Below are positions 1 to 7,540 of a stretch of 12,382 nucleotides of DNA, piece by piece. Within the stretch, counting starts at the first letter, position 1. Each line of letters begins with the position of its first letter. The notes under the pieces were generated by a model, which saw only the letters and a program-made list of their open reading frames with translations, ran no database searches and had not been told where the DNA came from. Source of the DNA: Rickettsia typhi (GTDB taxonomy: Bacteria; Pseudomonadota; Alphaproteobacteria; Rickettsiales; UBA1997); assembly GCA_945903615.1 (NCBI GenBank), contig CAMDOL010000037.1, positions 1 through 12,382 on the forward strand. The letters are read 5' to 3'. A program made the translations under genes and the position numbers.

Positions 1-110
1 ATCCATAAATTAATCGATCCTCTATGAACTAATGACTTGTTATATGAAGACCAATTTTTTATTCTGTATTTTGCTTTAGTCATGGATCATTTAAATGTGT
101 TAAAGGATAC

Positions 111-230
111 ATGGCTAAGGCTTTATTACTTTGGTTTATTTGGCAAGTGGTTTTGGTTCTTAGTTATGCAACAAAGCCAAAAAATAATGGAATTTATGCC
201 AAAAAAGACCAGAAAGATCAATTTTTCTAA
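111..230 (+). CDS. Candidate 39-residue single-span membrane protein
   Basis: Weakly supported small ORF. It starts at ATG 111, preceded by AAAGGA at 102-107 (a purine-rich ribosome-binding-like site, only 3 bases from the ATG), and ends at TAA 228-230. The product begins MAKALLLWFIW, forms one hydrophobic segment of about 16 residues (4-20), then a lysine-rich hydrophilic tail ending DQKDQFF. This is a sensible topology for a bitopic membrane micropeptide. A possible promoter upstream is TTGTTA (37-42), 17-base spacer, TATTCT (60-65). I do not recognise the family. A competing reading in another frame (37-243, TTG start) is also hydrophobic but has no start signal. Positions 1-110 hold nothing else I can support. 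The gene would converge on the minus-strand operon ending at 259. Confidence 0.3.
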   Translation: MAKALLLWFIWQVVLVLSYATKPKNNGIYAKKDQKDQFF

Positions 231-243
231 AACATTGTTTTAG
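227..243. terminator. Short perfect hairpin between convergent genes
   Basis: CTAAAAC (227-233), loop ATT, GTTTTAG (237-243) is a perfect 7-bp inverted repeat. It overlaps the stop of the small plus-strand ORF and lies 15 bases past the stop of the minus-strand DUF2946-like gene. On the minus strand a second, weaker stem (GATC/GGTC with a wobble pair) follows, then a run of six T at about 200-206. It could end either transcript. The stem is AT-rich and no T-run follows it directly, so this is a modest call. Confidence 0.3.
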
Positions 244-258
244 TTGTTCAGGGGTTCC

Positions 259-603
259 TTAAGAAAAATATGGTGGCGCTCTGGGAGAATTTGAGGAAAA
301 GAGGAAGGATAATTTATAGCGATTTTTAAAAACAAAAACGACCGCTAAATAAAAAGATAAAATTGCAAAGGCAGTTGTAACAAAAGAAAAAATTTGATTC
401 TGCGTCGCAAACAAAGCACACAAAACGCATTGCTCAGCGCTATTATTTTGATCGGGAGAGTTTAAAACTTTTTGATAAGATTGGCTTTGAACAAGGGGGT
501 GAGAAAAGCTATGAACAGTTAAAAATAAAGTGCTGGAAGCAAAATAAATCAGCAGTAACCAAGCGAAAACTTTATTTGGATTAATTTTTTTGTTGAAAAA
601 CAT
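259..603 (-). CDS. DUF2946-like two-helix membrane protein, putative metal-associated
   Basis: A 114-residue membrane protein. Hydrophobic segments lie at about 12-30 and 72-92. Between them is a loop, probably periplasmic, with H31 and H35 (VHSFSHP) and a CxxC pair C59/C62 (QCVLC). The tail holds SPRAPP (106-111). Short length, an HxxxH, a CxxC and an RAPP-like end fit the DUF2946 family, whose members often sit in copper-related loci. Metal binding here is inferred. I start at ATG 603; one codon upstream is a TTG at 606 that could also be read as a start. No Shine-Dalgarno is visible. It is the last gene of a three-gene minus-strand run, 49 bases after the thioredoxin-like gene. The family call is by motif only. 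Confidence 0.65.
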   Translation of the reverse strand: MFFNKKINPNKVFAWLLLIYFASSTLFLTVHSFSHPLVQSQSYQKVLNSPDQNNSAEQCVLCALFATQNQIFSFVTTAFAILSFYLAVVFVFKNRYKLSFLFSSNSPRAPPYFS

Positions 604-652
604 CAAATAAATTTTGATTTATAATTTAAAAAACGGCCGCCACGGTTTCATA

Positions 653-1129
653 TTAAGGCTTGCTTGTCAATAATGATTTAATAATTTTCTCGATATTATT
701 AAGGTCAATTTGTTCTGGCAAATAAAGCTGACTATGGGTTGAGCCGTCTTTATTGATAACATAAATCATTGGCAAAGTTTTAGGATTATCAAAATTATTT
801 TCCAAAGCATTATCAAAAATTGCAATTGGATAGCTTAAATTTTGGGCATTTCTAATGACACCATCAACATTCAAACCAATAATTTCTAGACCCTGAGAAT
901 GATATTTTTTATATAAATTATCCAACTCAATAATTTCAGCCCTGCAAACCACGCACCAATTGGCCCAAAACACCACCAACACCACCCTCCCTTTTTGTTT
1001 TTGCAAATTAAAAACATTTTTGTCATTGGCAAAATTTTGCTGGCTAATGGTTTTAATCAGCAAAACAGGGTTGGCAAAGGCTTGATTTGGGCTTAGAAAT
1101 AATGTAAAAAATAAAATAAATTTCTTCAT
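653..1129 (-). CDS. Secreted TlpA/ResA-like thioredoxin-fold protein
   Basis: A 158-residue periplasmic thiol-disulfide protein. Residues 1-19 form a signal peptide (MKKF, hydrophobic core, cleavage plausible after NQAFA). The thioredoxin fold follows: FWANWCVVC carries the redox pair C59/C62, and TLP (118-120) supplies the cis-proline opposite the active site. This is the TlpA/ResA/AhpC-TSA arrangement. Family members reduce or oxidise thiols of exported proteins, often in cytochrome c maturation or copper delivery. The neighbours here, a Cys/His-rich outer-membrane protein 6 bases upstream and a CxxC membrane protein downstream, suggest it keeps their cysteines in the right state. That partnership is inference. 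The ATG has no Shine-Dalgarno, and the tight spacing implies one mRNA with the upstream gene. Confidence 0.85.
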   Translation of the reverse strand: MKKFILFFTLFLSPNQAFANPVLLIKTISQQNFANDKNVFNLQKQKGRVVLVVFWANWCVVCRAEIIELDNLYKKYHSQGLEIIGLNVDGVIRNAQNLSYPIAIFDNALENNFDNPKTLPMIYVINKDGSTHSQLYLPEQIDLNNIEKIIKSLLTSKP

Positions 1130-1135
1130 TATTAA

Positions 1136-2095
1136 TTAAAATTTATAAGCAACGATAACCTTAAAAATTTCAGTTGCAGCCAATTGATTGCCTTTCATAT
1201 TATTATAAATTGGCAATCCCAAATCGGCATAAAATTTAAATTTCTTATAATTTACCTCAATTCCCGGAACCAACATTAATCTTGAATAGCCAGAATTTTG
1301 TGGATCAGAATTTATACCTCTGTCGCCAATTTTATCAGTTGCAACCAATTGCAACAGTGGAGAAACTTTGGAAAAAGCACCAACCATGCCAAAATCATAA
1401 TTATAGCCAATTGCCAAATTCATTTCATCACCAGAGCGATAATTATCCTTGATTTTGAACGGTTTTTGCCAAGATCCTTGGACAAAATAATTCATAATTC
1501 CATCATTAGTTAATTTGCCTAAATGATAAAATCCAAGCAAGGCATCGGTGCTGCCAGTGCCAATTTGCATCGCTCTGTCGTGCAGATCTTTTGCTTCATA
1601 TTTTCCGGTTGGCAATTTAAGCCCCAAGGTAATGCCAGTGGACATATTATCAAAAAACCCAGAATAAATGCCACTAACCTTAATATCGCCAAGAGAATTA
1701 ACATTGGCACTCATAAATTCTTCTGAAATATGCGAGTGATGAGAGTGATCTTCAATGTGCTGGTGAACCATTTGAACTTGCCTGTTAACATAAGGAACAC
1801 GAACATTCAAACCCCAATTGCGATTAAACATTGTTTGCAAACCAATGGTTGTGGTTTGAGTTCTGATTTTGCGATGCTCATTATTTTCCTCTGGTGCCAA
1901 ATCAGTGCCGTGCCAATTTTTGCTTTGACCAACATAGTCATATTGCAAAAATGCCAGATTCTCTTGATTGTTTGGAATTAAAGAGCTGGTTGCCACATCA
2001 AAAACTCCACAACCACAAGCGCAAGCTGAGGCATTTTTAGTGGCGGCGATAATAAAAAACGCCATCAAAATGATAGCTATAAATTTATGTTTCAT
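1136..2095 (-). CDS. Outer-membrane beta-barrel protein with CxCxC N-terminus and His-rich loop
   Basis: A 319-residue exported protein. Residues 1-24 read as a signal peptide ending NASA. The mature chain would begin CACGCGVFDV, giving C25, C27 and C29. The remainder alternates short amphipathic strands with polar turns and ends VIVAYKF, a terminal-phenylalanine signature typical of outer-membrane barrels. It resembles transporter-annotated proteins of the MetA-pathway/phenol-degradation barrel family, recognised by style only. A loop at 111-122 packs six histidines (H111, 113, 117, 119, 120, 122) with D and E, a plausible metal site. A lipoprotein anchored at C25 is an alternative, although the lipobox (ASAC) is poor. 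First gene of the operon; the ATG at 2095 has no Shine-Dalgarno but a good promoter lies about 80 bases upstream. The metal role is inferred. Confidence 0.65.
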   Translation of the reverse strand: MKHKFIAIILMAFFIIAATKNASACACGCGVFDVATSSLIPNNQENLAFLQYDYVGQSKNWHGTDLAPEENNEHRKIRTQTTTIGLQTMFNRNWGLNVRVPYVNRQVQMVHQHIEDHSHHSHISEEFMSANVNSLGDIKVSGIYSGFFDNMSTGITLGLKLPTGKYEAKDLHDRAMQIGTGSTDALLGFYHLGKLTNDGIMNYFVQGSWQKPFKIKDNYRSGDEMNLAIGYNYDFGMVGAFSKVSPLLQLVATDKIGDRGINSDPQNSGYSRLMLVPGIEVNYKKFKFYADLGLPIYNNMKGNQLAATEIFKVIVAYKF

Positions 2096-2172
2096 AAAAT
2101 TAATAGTGTTTTTTTAGATTTGTGCGATAAGAACATTGGAAGTTTAGTTGGAAGGTTGGCGATTATTTTCTC

Positions 2173-2202
2173 ATTAAACTTAATTTCAAGTTTATTTTTC
2201 AA
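2173..2202 (-). promoter_or_regulatory. Sigma-70-like promoter of the envelope operon
   Basis: Reading the minus strand: TTGAAA (-35, at 2202-2197, five of six consensus bases), an 18-base spacer, then TTTAAT (-10, at 2178-2173, five of six). Transcription would begin near 2166 and give a leader of about 70 bases before the ATG at 2095. It is the best promoter match in the divergent 2096-2253 gap. For the plus-strand mlaE-like gene I see only weak candidates in this gap, for example a TATCAT at 2213-2218 without a convincing -35 box. Confidence 0.5.
2175..2194. promoter_or_regulatory. Perfect 7+7 bp dyad across the promoter spacer (operator candidate)
   Basis: TAAACTT (2175-2181), six-base centre AATTTC, AAGTTTA (2188-2194): the arms are exact inverted complements. 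The dyad runs from inside the -10 box across most of the spacer of the minus-strand promoter. That is where a repressor, or a MerR-type activator that twists the spacer, would bind. I do not recognise it as a known Fur, Zur, CueR or ArsR box. No regulator gene is in the window. Confidence 0.4.
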
Positions 2203-2253
2203 ATTCAGTCAATATCATTAACCACCAATCTCAACCATCAATCATTCTCAAAT

Positions 2254-3024
2254 ATGAACTTTGTTGCAAAAATCGGCTCTGTCACACTCAGCTATTTATC
2301 ACGCATTGGACAAATATTTATTTTTGTCACCAATTCAGTTAAGCATTGTTTTTTGCCACCTTTTTATCCGCACTTAATTTTAAAACAAATTATTCAAATT
2401 GGTTATTTCTCTTTGCCAGTTGTTGGTTTAACCGCCATATTTTCTGGTGCAGTTTTGGCACTGCAAAGCTATTCTGGCTTCTCTCGATTCAACGCTGAAA
2501 GCACCATCGCCACCGTCGTAGTTTTGTCCATCACTCGTGAATTAGGGCCAGTGCTAGCTGGATTAATGGTTGCTGGCAGAGTTGGCGCATCAATGGCCGC
2601 TGAAATTGGCACCATGAAAGTCACCGAACAAATCGATGCACTGACCACTCTTTCCACCAACCCAGTAAAATATTTAGTTGTGCCCAGAATTATTGCAGGG
2701 GTTCTAACGCTACCATTTTTGGTTTTAGTCACCGACATCATTGGCGTGATGGGTGGATATTTAGTAAGCGTCTACGAACTGCACTTTTCCGCTGGCCCAT
2801 ATTTGCGCAACACTTTTGAATTTCTAAAAGCAATCGATGTTATCTCAGGATTAACCAAAGCCGCATTTTTTGGCTTTATCATCACCACAATGGGCTGCTA
2901 TTGGGGCTATAATTCTAAAGGTGGCGCCGAGGGAGTTGGCATTGCAACTACTAATGCGGTAGTGAGTTCTTCGATTACGATTTTGATTGTTAACTACATA
3001 ATCACTGGCTTTTTCTTTGGCTAA
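2254..3024 (+). CDS. mlaE: MlaE/YrbE-type ABC transporter permease
   Basis: A 256-residue inner-membrane permease, the usual length for MlaE. MlaE-type permeases work with the MlaF ATPase and an MCE-domain protein (MlaD) to move phospholipids between inner and outer membranes. The conserved core is present: RELGPVLAGLMVAGRVGAS (95-113) continues through AAEIGTM to EQIDAL (125-130), and GGAEGVGIATTNAVV lies near the end (223-237). Several hydrophobic stretches are clear (about 47-70, 85-108, 145-170, 200-215, 237-256). The ATG at 2254 follows a sequence with no Shine-Dalgarno. The ATPase and MCE genes, usually adjacent, are not here; comEC follows after 15 bases instead. Assignment to the family is firm; pairing with a particular Mla partner set is assumed. 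Confidence 0.9.
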   Translation: MNFVAKIGSVTLSYLSRIGQIFIFVTNSVKHCFLPPFYPHLILKQIIQIGYFSLPVVGLTAIFSGAVLALQSYSGFSRFNAESTIATVVVLSITRELGPVLAGLMVAGRVGASMAAEIGTMKVTEQIDALTTLSTNPVKYLVVPRIIAGVLTLPFLVLVTDIIGVMGGYLVSVYELHFSAGPYLRNTFEFLKAIDVISGLTKAAFFGFIITTMGCYWGYNSKGGAEGVGIATTNAVVSSSITILIVNYIITGFFFG

Positions 3025-3039
3025 TCAATATTCAGCAAA

Positions 3040-5670
3040 ATGCAGATCCTCACCCGGATAAAAGCCTCATTCTTCTCTGATCGCGACAATTGGATCCTCT
3101 GGCTTCCAGTTTTTTTCGGCTCTGGCATTATCTTCTATTTCTACTTCCCAAACAATTCCTATCTCTTCCCCGTCACATTATTTTTCTTTGCACTATTTCT
3201 GATTTATATTTTTAAAGATCAGCTTTGGATGCTTTTATTGGTTGCTCTGGCAACTCTGATTATAGGATTTTTATGGGCAAAATTTTATACTGAGACAATT
3301 TCCTACGCACCAAAAATTGAACACAAATTCTACGCCACAGCAATTGGTAAAGTTGACAAAATCAATAGTTTTTATAACCCAATTTTAAAACGAACTTCTT
3401 ATCAAATCGTTCTGAAGGATTTGAATTTGTATAAAGCTGGCAGTATTGCCGATGATGTTCTTATTAAAAAAGAAAAACCTAAAAAAATTAAAAAAGCTAA
3501 AAAGAAAAAACCAAAAAAACTACAAAAAAAGCTACAAAAAAAGCCAAAAGAAAAGCCAAAAAAAAAGCCAAAAGAAAAGAAGGAGAGGAAGGATCAGGAA
3601 GAAATTGTCAGTGAACAAGAAACTGCCGGATTGAAGCTTCAGGGCGATACCGCTCCTCTGGTTGATGTTGCAAGTTTAAAGAACGATCCTGCAACATCAA
3701 AATCCATAGAAAGCGAAGCGAACTCGACAATTGATAATGTTGAGGAAAAACCAAAGAAAAAACGCAGAACAAGAAAAAAGAAAATTAAAGAGGAAATTAT
3801 TGATCAACAACTCAGCTCTGATGATTCAACGATTCAATCAACAAAAATATTAGAAGCAAAACCCAAGAAAAAAATTAAAAAACCAAAGCCCAAAAAATCT
3901 AAAAAAGAAAATAAAACCGTCATAAAAAATTATTTAAATGTTTCCAGCTATCAAGAAATTGACCGAGAATTTTTGAGCATAGATTATAAATCACAAAATC
4001 AAAACTGGCTTGGCAATAGATATATCAATCCTCCGCAAAAAGTTATCTTGAGCATCAATACTCAAATAAACAATGCCAAAATCGGCGATACAATTCAAAC
4101 CAGATTAGTTTTAGAACCTTTCAAACCACCATATTTTCCGGGCGGATATGACAAAGGTTTTGAGAATTATTTTCAAGGAATTGGTGGCGAAGGTTATGCA
4201 GCTTCGGATTTAAAAGTTTTAAAAGCTCGGAGTGAAAATAGTTTTTTTCAAGATATAAAAATTCTCCGTCAAAACATTGCCCGCAAAATTCTTGATCAAA
4301 TGGATGAGCAAGGCGGCACAATGGCGGTTGCCCTTTTGGTTGGCGCGCAAAATTTGATTAAACCCGATGTAATGCAAGCAATGCGCAATTCTGGTTTAGC
4401 TCATTTAATTTCAATTTCTGGTTTGCATTTTACACTTGCGGCGGGAATATTTTTCTTCTGCATTCGTTTTCTTTTAAGCCTCAATCAATATTTAGTTTTA
4501 AATTATGACATCAAAAAAATCTCCGCCTTCATCGCCATTCTCACCGGATTTTTCTATTTGCTTCTTGCTGATATGCCCATTCCAGCGGTACGCTCTTTCA
4601 TTGTCATCGCTTTAATTTTCAGTGCAATTTTACTTGATTTAAAACCCGACGCATTTCGCTCCACCACTTTTGCAGCTTTAGCAATTTTGATTTTTTCTCC
4701 TAACGCAATTTTTTCAGTTAGCTTTCAACTTTCTTTTGCGGCAATTTTGGCTTTAATTGTTTTGGCCGATATCAGCAAACCAATCCACATCAACTCATCT
4801 TCGCGTCCAATTTATTTAAAATTCTTCTTTTATTTTCTGGGAATCATTTTGTCATCATTGGCCGCCACAATTGCTACCACGCCACTTTCAATTTATCATT
4901 TTAACAATTTCATTTCTTTTGGCGCGCTGGCAAATCTTATCGCCATTCCTATCGCATCATTCATAACAATGCCTTGCGGATTTTTAGCTTTGGTTTTAAT
5001 GCCACTTGGAATTGAAAAAATTGCACTTTATCCAATGCAAATTTCTATCCATTGGATTATTGATATCGCCAACTATGTCGCCGCAATGCCCCATTCATAT
5101 TTAACCATTAAAGCAATTTCACCTTTATCTTTTGGAATAATTATTTTTGGCGGTTTGTGGTTTATGCTCTGGAAAAAAACTTGGCGACTTTTGGGTATAA
5201 TTCCAATTGGTTTAGGCATTTATTTGGGTTATCACACTTCAATTCCAAATTTATTAATTGATCAAAATAAAAAGATTGTCGCGTTTTATCACAACGATAA
5301 ATTAATTTTTCTTAAACCAACCAAAAGCAAACAGGCAATGGTTTGGGCAAAGAAGTTGGGATTGAATGAATTTGAAAGCGTCGATGATTTAAGTGCGGAA
5401 GAAAAACAAAATTTGCAGCTCAATTGTGATAAGAACTTTTGTGAATTTATGCTGCAAGAAAAACAGATTTTGGTTTTAAGTGGTAGAAATAAAATTGATG
5501 AAGTTTGTCAAAAGCAATATGATATTGTGGTGAATATTAGCAAAAAATATCAGCTGCCCAAATGTTTTTTAAATAAAAAAACATTAGCAAAAACATTGGC
5601 AAAAACATTGATCGATAATGGCGATTATAAAGAAACAAATCTATTCTTCATCCAACCTCAAAGCCGCTAA
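3040..5670 (+). CDS. comEC: ComEC/Rec2 DNA-uptake channel with lysine-rich insertion
   Basis: ComEC is the inner-membrane channel that passes single-stranded DNA into the cytoplasm during natural transformation. This 876-residue form has N-terminal membrane segments (about 18-80), an extracytoplasmic DUF4131/OB-like region (about 90-395) and the competence channel domain (about 425-730). The channel domain carries the family motifs [13 protein letters not shown] (452-464) and SFQLSFAA (561-568), plus many membrane spans. The C-terminus (740-876) has no HxHxDH metallo-beta-lactamase motif. Instead it is a short domain with C796, C801, C823 and C842, as I recall from alphaproteobacterial ComEC proteins. 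An insertion of about 150 residues, very rich in lysine (142-294), splits the DUF4131 region. The gene starts 15 bases after mlaE, with no visible Shine-Dalgarno, and its last 30 bases overlap lepA tail to tail. Confidence 0.9.
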   Translation: MQILTRIKASFFSDRDNWILWLPVFFGSGIIFYFYFPNNSYLFPVTLFFFALFLIYIFKDQLWMLLLVALATLIIGFLWAKFYTETISYAPKIEHKFYATAIGKVDKINSFYNPILKRTSYQIVLKDLNLYKAGSIADDVLIKKEKPKKIKKAKKKKPKKLQKKLQKKPKEKPKKKPKEKKERKDQEEIVSEQETAGLKLQGDTAPLVDVASLKNDPATSKSIESEANSTIDNVEEKPKKKRRTRKKKIKEEIIDQQLSSDDSTIQSTKILEAKPKKKIKKPKPKKSKKENKTVIKNYLNVSSYQEIDREFLSIDYKSQNQNWLGNRYINPPQKVILSINTQINNAKIGDTIQTRLVLEPFKPPYFPGGYDKGFENYFQGIGGEGYAASDLKVLKARSENSFFQDIKILRQNIARKILDQMDEQGGTMAVALLVGAQNLIKPDVMQAMRNSGLAHLISISGLHFTLAAGIFFFCIRFLLSLNQYLVLNYDIKKISAFIAILTGFFYLLLADMPIPAVRSFIVIALIFSAILLDLKPDAFRSTTFAALAILIFSPNAIFSVSFQLSFAAILALIVLADISKPIHINSSSRPIYLKFFFYFLGIILSSLAATIATTPLSIYHFNNFISFGALANLIAIPIASFITMPCGFLALVLMPLGIEKIALYPMQISIHWIIDIANYVAAMPHSYLTIKAISPLSFGIIIFGGLWFMLWKKTWRLLGIIPIGLGIYLGYHTSIPNLLIDQNKKIVAFYHNDKLIFLKPTKSKQAMVWAKKLGLNEFESVDDLSAEEKQNLQLNCDKNFCEFMLQEKQILVLSGRNKIDEVCQKQYDIVVNISKKYQLPKCFLNKKTLAKTLAKTLIDNGDYKETNLFFIQPQSR
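3463..3927 (+). other. Low-complexity lysine-rich insertion within comEC
   Basis: Encodes ComEC residues 142-296. Three basic blocks, about 142-185, 237-252 and 273-293, consist largely of K with P, E and R (KKPK/KEKPKK-like units). They are separated by acidic, Ser/Thr-rich linkers (about 186-236 and 253-272). The plus strand here is almost pure purine, with many A runs, which favours slippage and repeat growth. The reading frame stays open, so the segment is translated. By topology it should sit outside the inner membrane, where polybasic chain could contact DNA, anionic lipid or cell wall; that is inference. Confidence 0.8.
5561..5613. repeat. 10-bp inverted repeat joined to 12-bp tandem repeat in the comEC 3' end
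   Basis: AATGTTTTTT (5561-5570), loop AAATA, AAAAAACATT (5576-5585) is a perfect inverted repeat. Its right arm runs into a direct repeat of period 12: AAAACATTAGCA (5578-5589), AAAACATTGGCA (5590-5601), then AAAACATTG (5602-5610). The direct repeat encodes LAKTLAKTL in ComEC. The hairpin lies just past the 3' end of lepA on the opposite strand, so it could shape the end of the lepA transcript. There is no classic GC stem with a following T-run. Confidence 0.6.
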
Positions 5671-7476
5671 GAAAGCACTTTGCGGTATTTCCACATTTCC
5701 AATTTCGCGCATTTTCTTTTTACCTTTTTTCTGTTTATCGAGCAGTTTTCTTTTCCGCGAAACATCGCCGCCATAACATTTTGCCGTTACATCTTTTCGC
5801 ATTGCCGACACAGTTTCACGCGCCACAATTTTTCCACCAATTGCCGCTTGAATGGCGATATTGAACATTTGTTTTGGAATTAATTCTTTAAGTTTTTTAC
5901 AAAGAGCGCGTCCTCGACCTTCAGCGCGGCTTTTGTGGACAATGATTGAAAGAGCATCAACTGGATCATTGTTGACTAAAATTGATAATTTGCACAAATC
6001 AGATTTTTCATATCCGTCCATATGCCAATCAAAACTGGCATAGCCCCGCGAGCAAGATTTTAGGCGATCATAAAAATCATAAACCACTTCATTTAGCGGC
6101 AAACGATAAACCACCATAGCACGATCTCCAACATAAGATAAATCTTTTTGAATGCCGCGTTTAACAGTGCATAATTCCAAAATTGAACCAAGATATTCGT
6201 CTGGCGTCATAATAGTGGCAAGGATCCACGGCTCTTCCATATAATCAATTTTTTGCGGCTCGGGCATTTCGGCTGGGCTATGCACGAAGAGTAAATCTTT
6301 TTGTTTTTCTTCCTCAGATAAATTACGAGTTCGCTGGCTGTAGATTTTATAAATCACCGAAGGCGCAGTAGTGATTAAATCCAAATCAAATTCACGCTCT
6401 AATCTTTCAATGACAATTTCTAAATGCAACAATCCCAAAAACCCGCAGCGAAAACCATAGCCAAGAGCGGTAGAAGTTTCAGTTTCAAATTCAAAGCTGG
6501 CATCATTTAAGTGAAGCTTGCCCAGCGCATCGCGGAACTTTTCAAAATCAGAAGCATCAATTGGATAAATTCCACAAAAAACTACTGGTTTATTTTGTTT
6601 GAAGCCAGTTAGTGGTTTAACATTTTCAGCGGTTGAAAGCGTGATGGTGTCACCAACTTTACAATCAGCAACTTGTTTGATTTGTCCGTTGATAAAACCA
6701 ATTTCGCCAGTTCTCAACTCATCACACAGAACTTTTTTTGGCGTAAAATATCCAACACCATCAACCTGATAAGTGGCGCCGTTGCTAAGCATTTTGATCT
6801 TCTGCCCTTTTTTAATAACGCCATCAATAATTCTTACCAACACAATCACGCCCAAATATGGATCATACCAGCTATCAACCAGCAATGCTTTAAGCTCGCC
6901 ATTAACATCACCTTTTGGCGCTGGCAATTTATGAACAATTGCTTCTAAAGTTTCTTTAATGCCAACACCAGTTTTTGCTGAAACCAAAATCGCTTCGGAC
7001 GCATCAATCCCAATCACTTCCTCAATTTGTTTTTTAACCTTATCTGGATCAGAAGCTGGCAAATCAATCTTGTTGAGCACCGAAACAATTTCATGATTAT
7101 TATCAATCGCCTGATAAACATTCGCCAAAGTTTGCGCTTCCACCCCTTGCGTTGAATCCACCACCAAAATCGATCCTTCACACGCCGCTAGCGAGCGGCT
7201 CACCTCATAGGCAAAATCCACATGGCCGGGTGTATCCATCAAATTTAGCATATATTCGAGCCCATCATCCGCCTTATAAATCAACCGAACAGTTTGTGCT
7301 TTTATAGTAATCCCGCGCTCTTTTTCAATATCCATAGAATCCAAAACCTGTGCTGTCATCTCCCGAACTTCAAGCCCACCACAATCCTGAATCAGGCGAT
7401 CCGAAAGCGTCGATTTGCCGTGGTCAATATGAGCCACAATGGAAAAATTACGAATGCGGGAAATAGGAATATTCAT
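5641..7476 (-). CDS. lepA: Elongation factor 4 (LepA), ribosome-associated GTPase
   Basis: A 611-residue translational GTPase, slightly longer than the usual ~600. LepA/EF4 binds the ribosome and acts during initiation or on stalled and back-translocated complexes. All G motifs are intact: AHIDHGKST (15-23), RGITI (54-58), DTPGH (81-85), NKID (135-138) and SAK (166-168). EF-G-like domains II, III and V follow, then the LepA-specific C-terminal domain with the basic stretch around [20 protein letters not shown] near residue 570-590. The start [11 protein letters not shown] matches the family. No Shine-Dalgarno precedes the ATG. No lepB or other usual partner follows; the stop lies inside the convergent comEC gene. 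The sequence style ([16 protein letters not shown]) is alphaproteobacterial. Confidence 0.97.
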   Translation of the reverse strand: MNIPISRIRNFSIVAHIDHGKSTLSDRLIQDCGGLEVREMTAQVLDSMDIEKERGITIKAQTVRLIYKADDGLEYMLNLMDTPGHVDFAYEVSRSLAACEGSILVVDSTQGVEAQTLANVYQAIDNNHEIVSVLNKIDLPASDPDKVKKQIEEVIGIDASEAILVSAKTGVGIKETLEAIVHKLPAPKGDVNGELKALLVDSWYDPYLGVIVLVRIIDGVIKKGQKIKMLSNGATYQVDGVGYFTPKKVLCDELRTGEIGFINGQIKQVADCKVGDTITLSTAENVKPLTGFKQNKPVVFCGIYPIDASDFEKFRDALGKLHLNDASFEFETETSTALGYGFRCGFLGLLHLEIVIERLEREFDLDLITTAPSVIYKIYSQRTRNLSEEEKQKDLLFVHSPAEMPEPQKIDYMEEPWILATIMTPDEYLGSILELCTVKRGIQKDLSYVGDRAMVVYRLPLNEVVYDFYDRLKSCSRGYASFDWHMDGYEKSDLCKLSILVNNDPVDALSIIVHKSRAEGRGRALCKKLKELIPKQMFNIAIQAAIGGKIVARETVSAMRKDVTAKCYGGDVSRKRKLLDKQKKGKKKMREIGNVEIPQSAFLAALRLDEE

Positions 7477-7511
7477 TTTTGGGAAAATTTGATGAAGTGA
7501 AATAAAGGAGA

Positions 7512-7540
7512 AAAATAAAGGATAGGAGGTTAATTTGCAA
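7512..7540 (-). promoter_or_regulatory. Probable lepA promoter
   Basis: On the minus strand: TTGCAA (-35, 7540-7535, four of six consensus bases), an exact 17-base spacer, TATTTT (-10, 7517-7512, four of six). The start point would be near 7505, about 30 bases before the lepA ATG at 7476. The -35 box lies inside the hairpin at 7525-7558, so termination of the upstream cluster and lepA initiation share the same bases. Confidence 0.35.

Noticed and set aside
37..243. 68-residue hydrophobic ORF on the plus strand with a TTG start
   Set aside because: No ribosome-binding signal, a mixed composition without clear topology, and it overlaps the better-supported reading frame at 111-230.
629..648. 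GC-rich patch followed, on the minus strand, by a run of T between the thioredoxin and DUF2946 genes
   Set aside because: Tested as an intrinsic terminator, but the arms pair only with a three-base bulge; too weak to call.
1519..1710. 63-codon minus-strand ORF with hydrophobic N-terminus inside the barrel gene
   Set aside because: A second frame on the same strand within a gene that has a signal peptide and barrel features; no independent support.
3446..3634. 62-codon plus-strand ORF rich in K and Q inside comEC
   Set aside because: An out-of-frame reading of the A-rich lysine insertion; comEC remains open across it.
5680..7500. Several plus-strand ORFs of 60-90 codons opposite lepA
   Set aside because: They mirror lepA codons, have Phe/Ile/Asn-rich composition typical of antisense frames, and lepA is unambiguous on the other strand.
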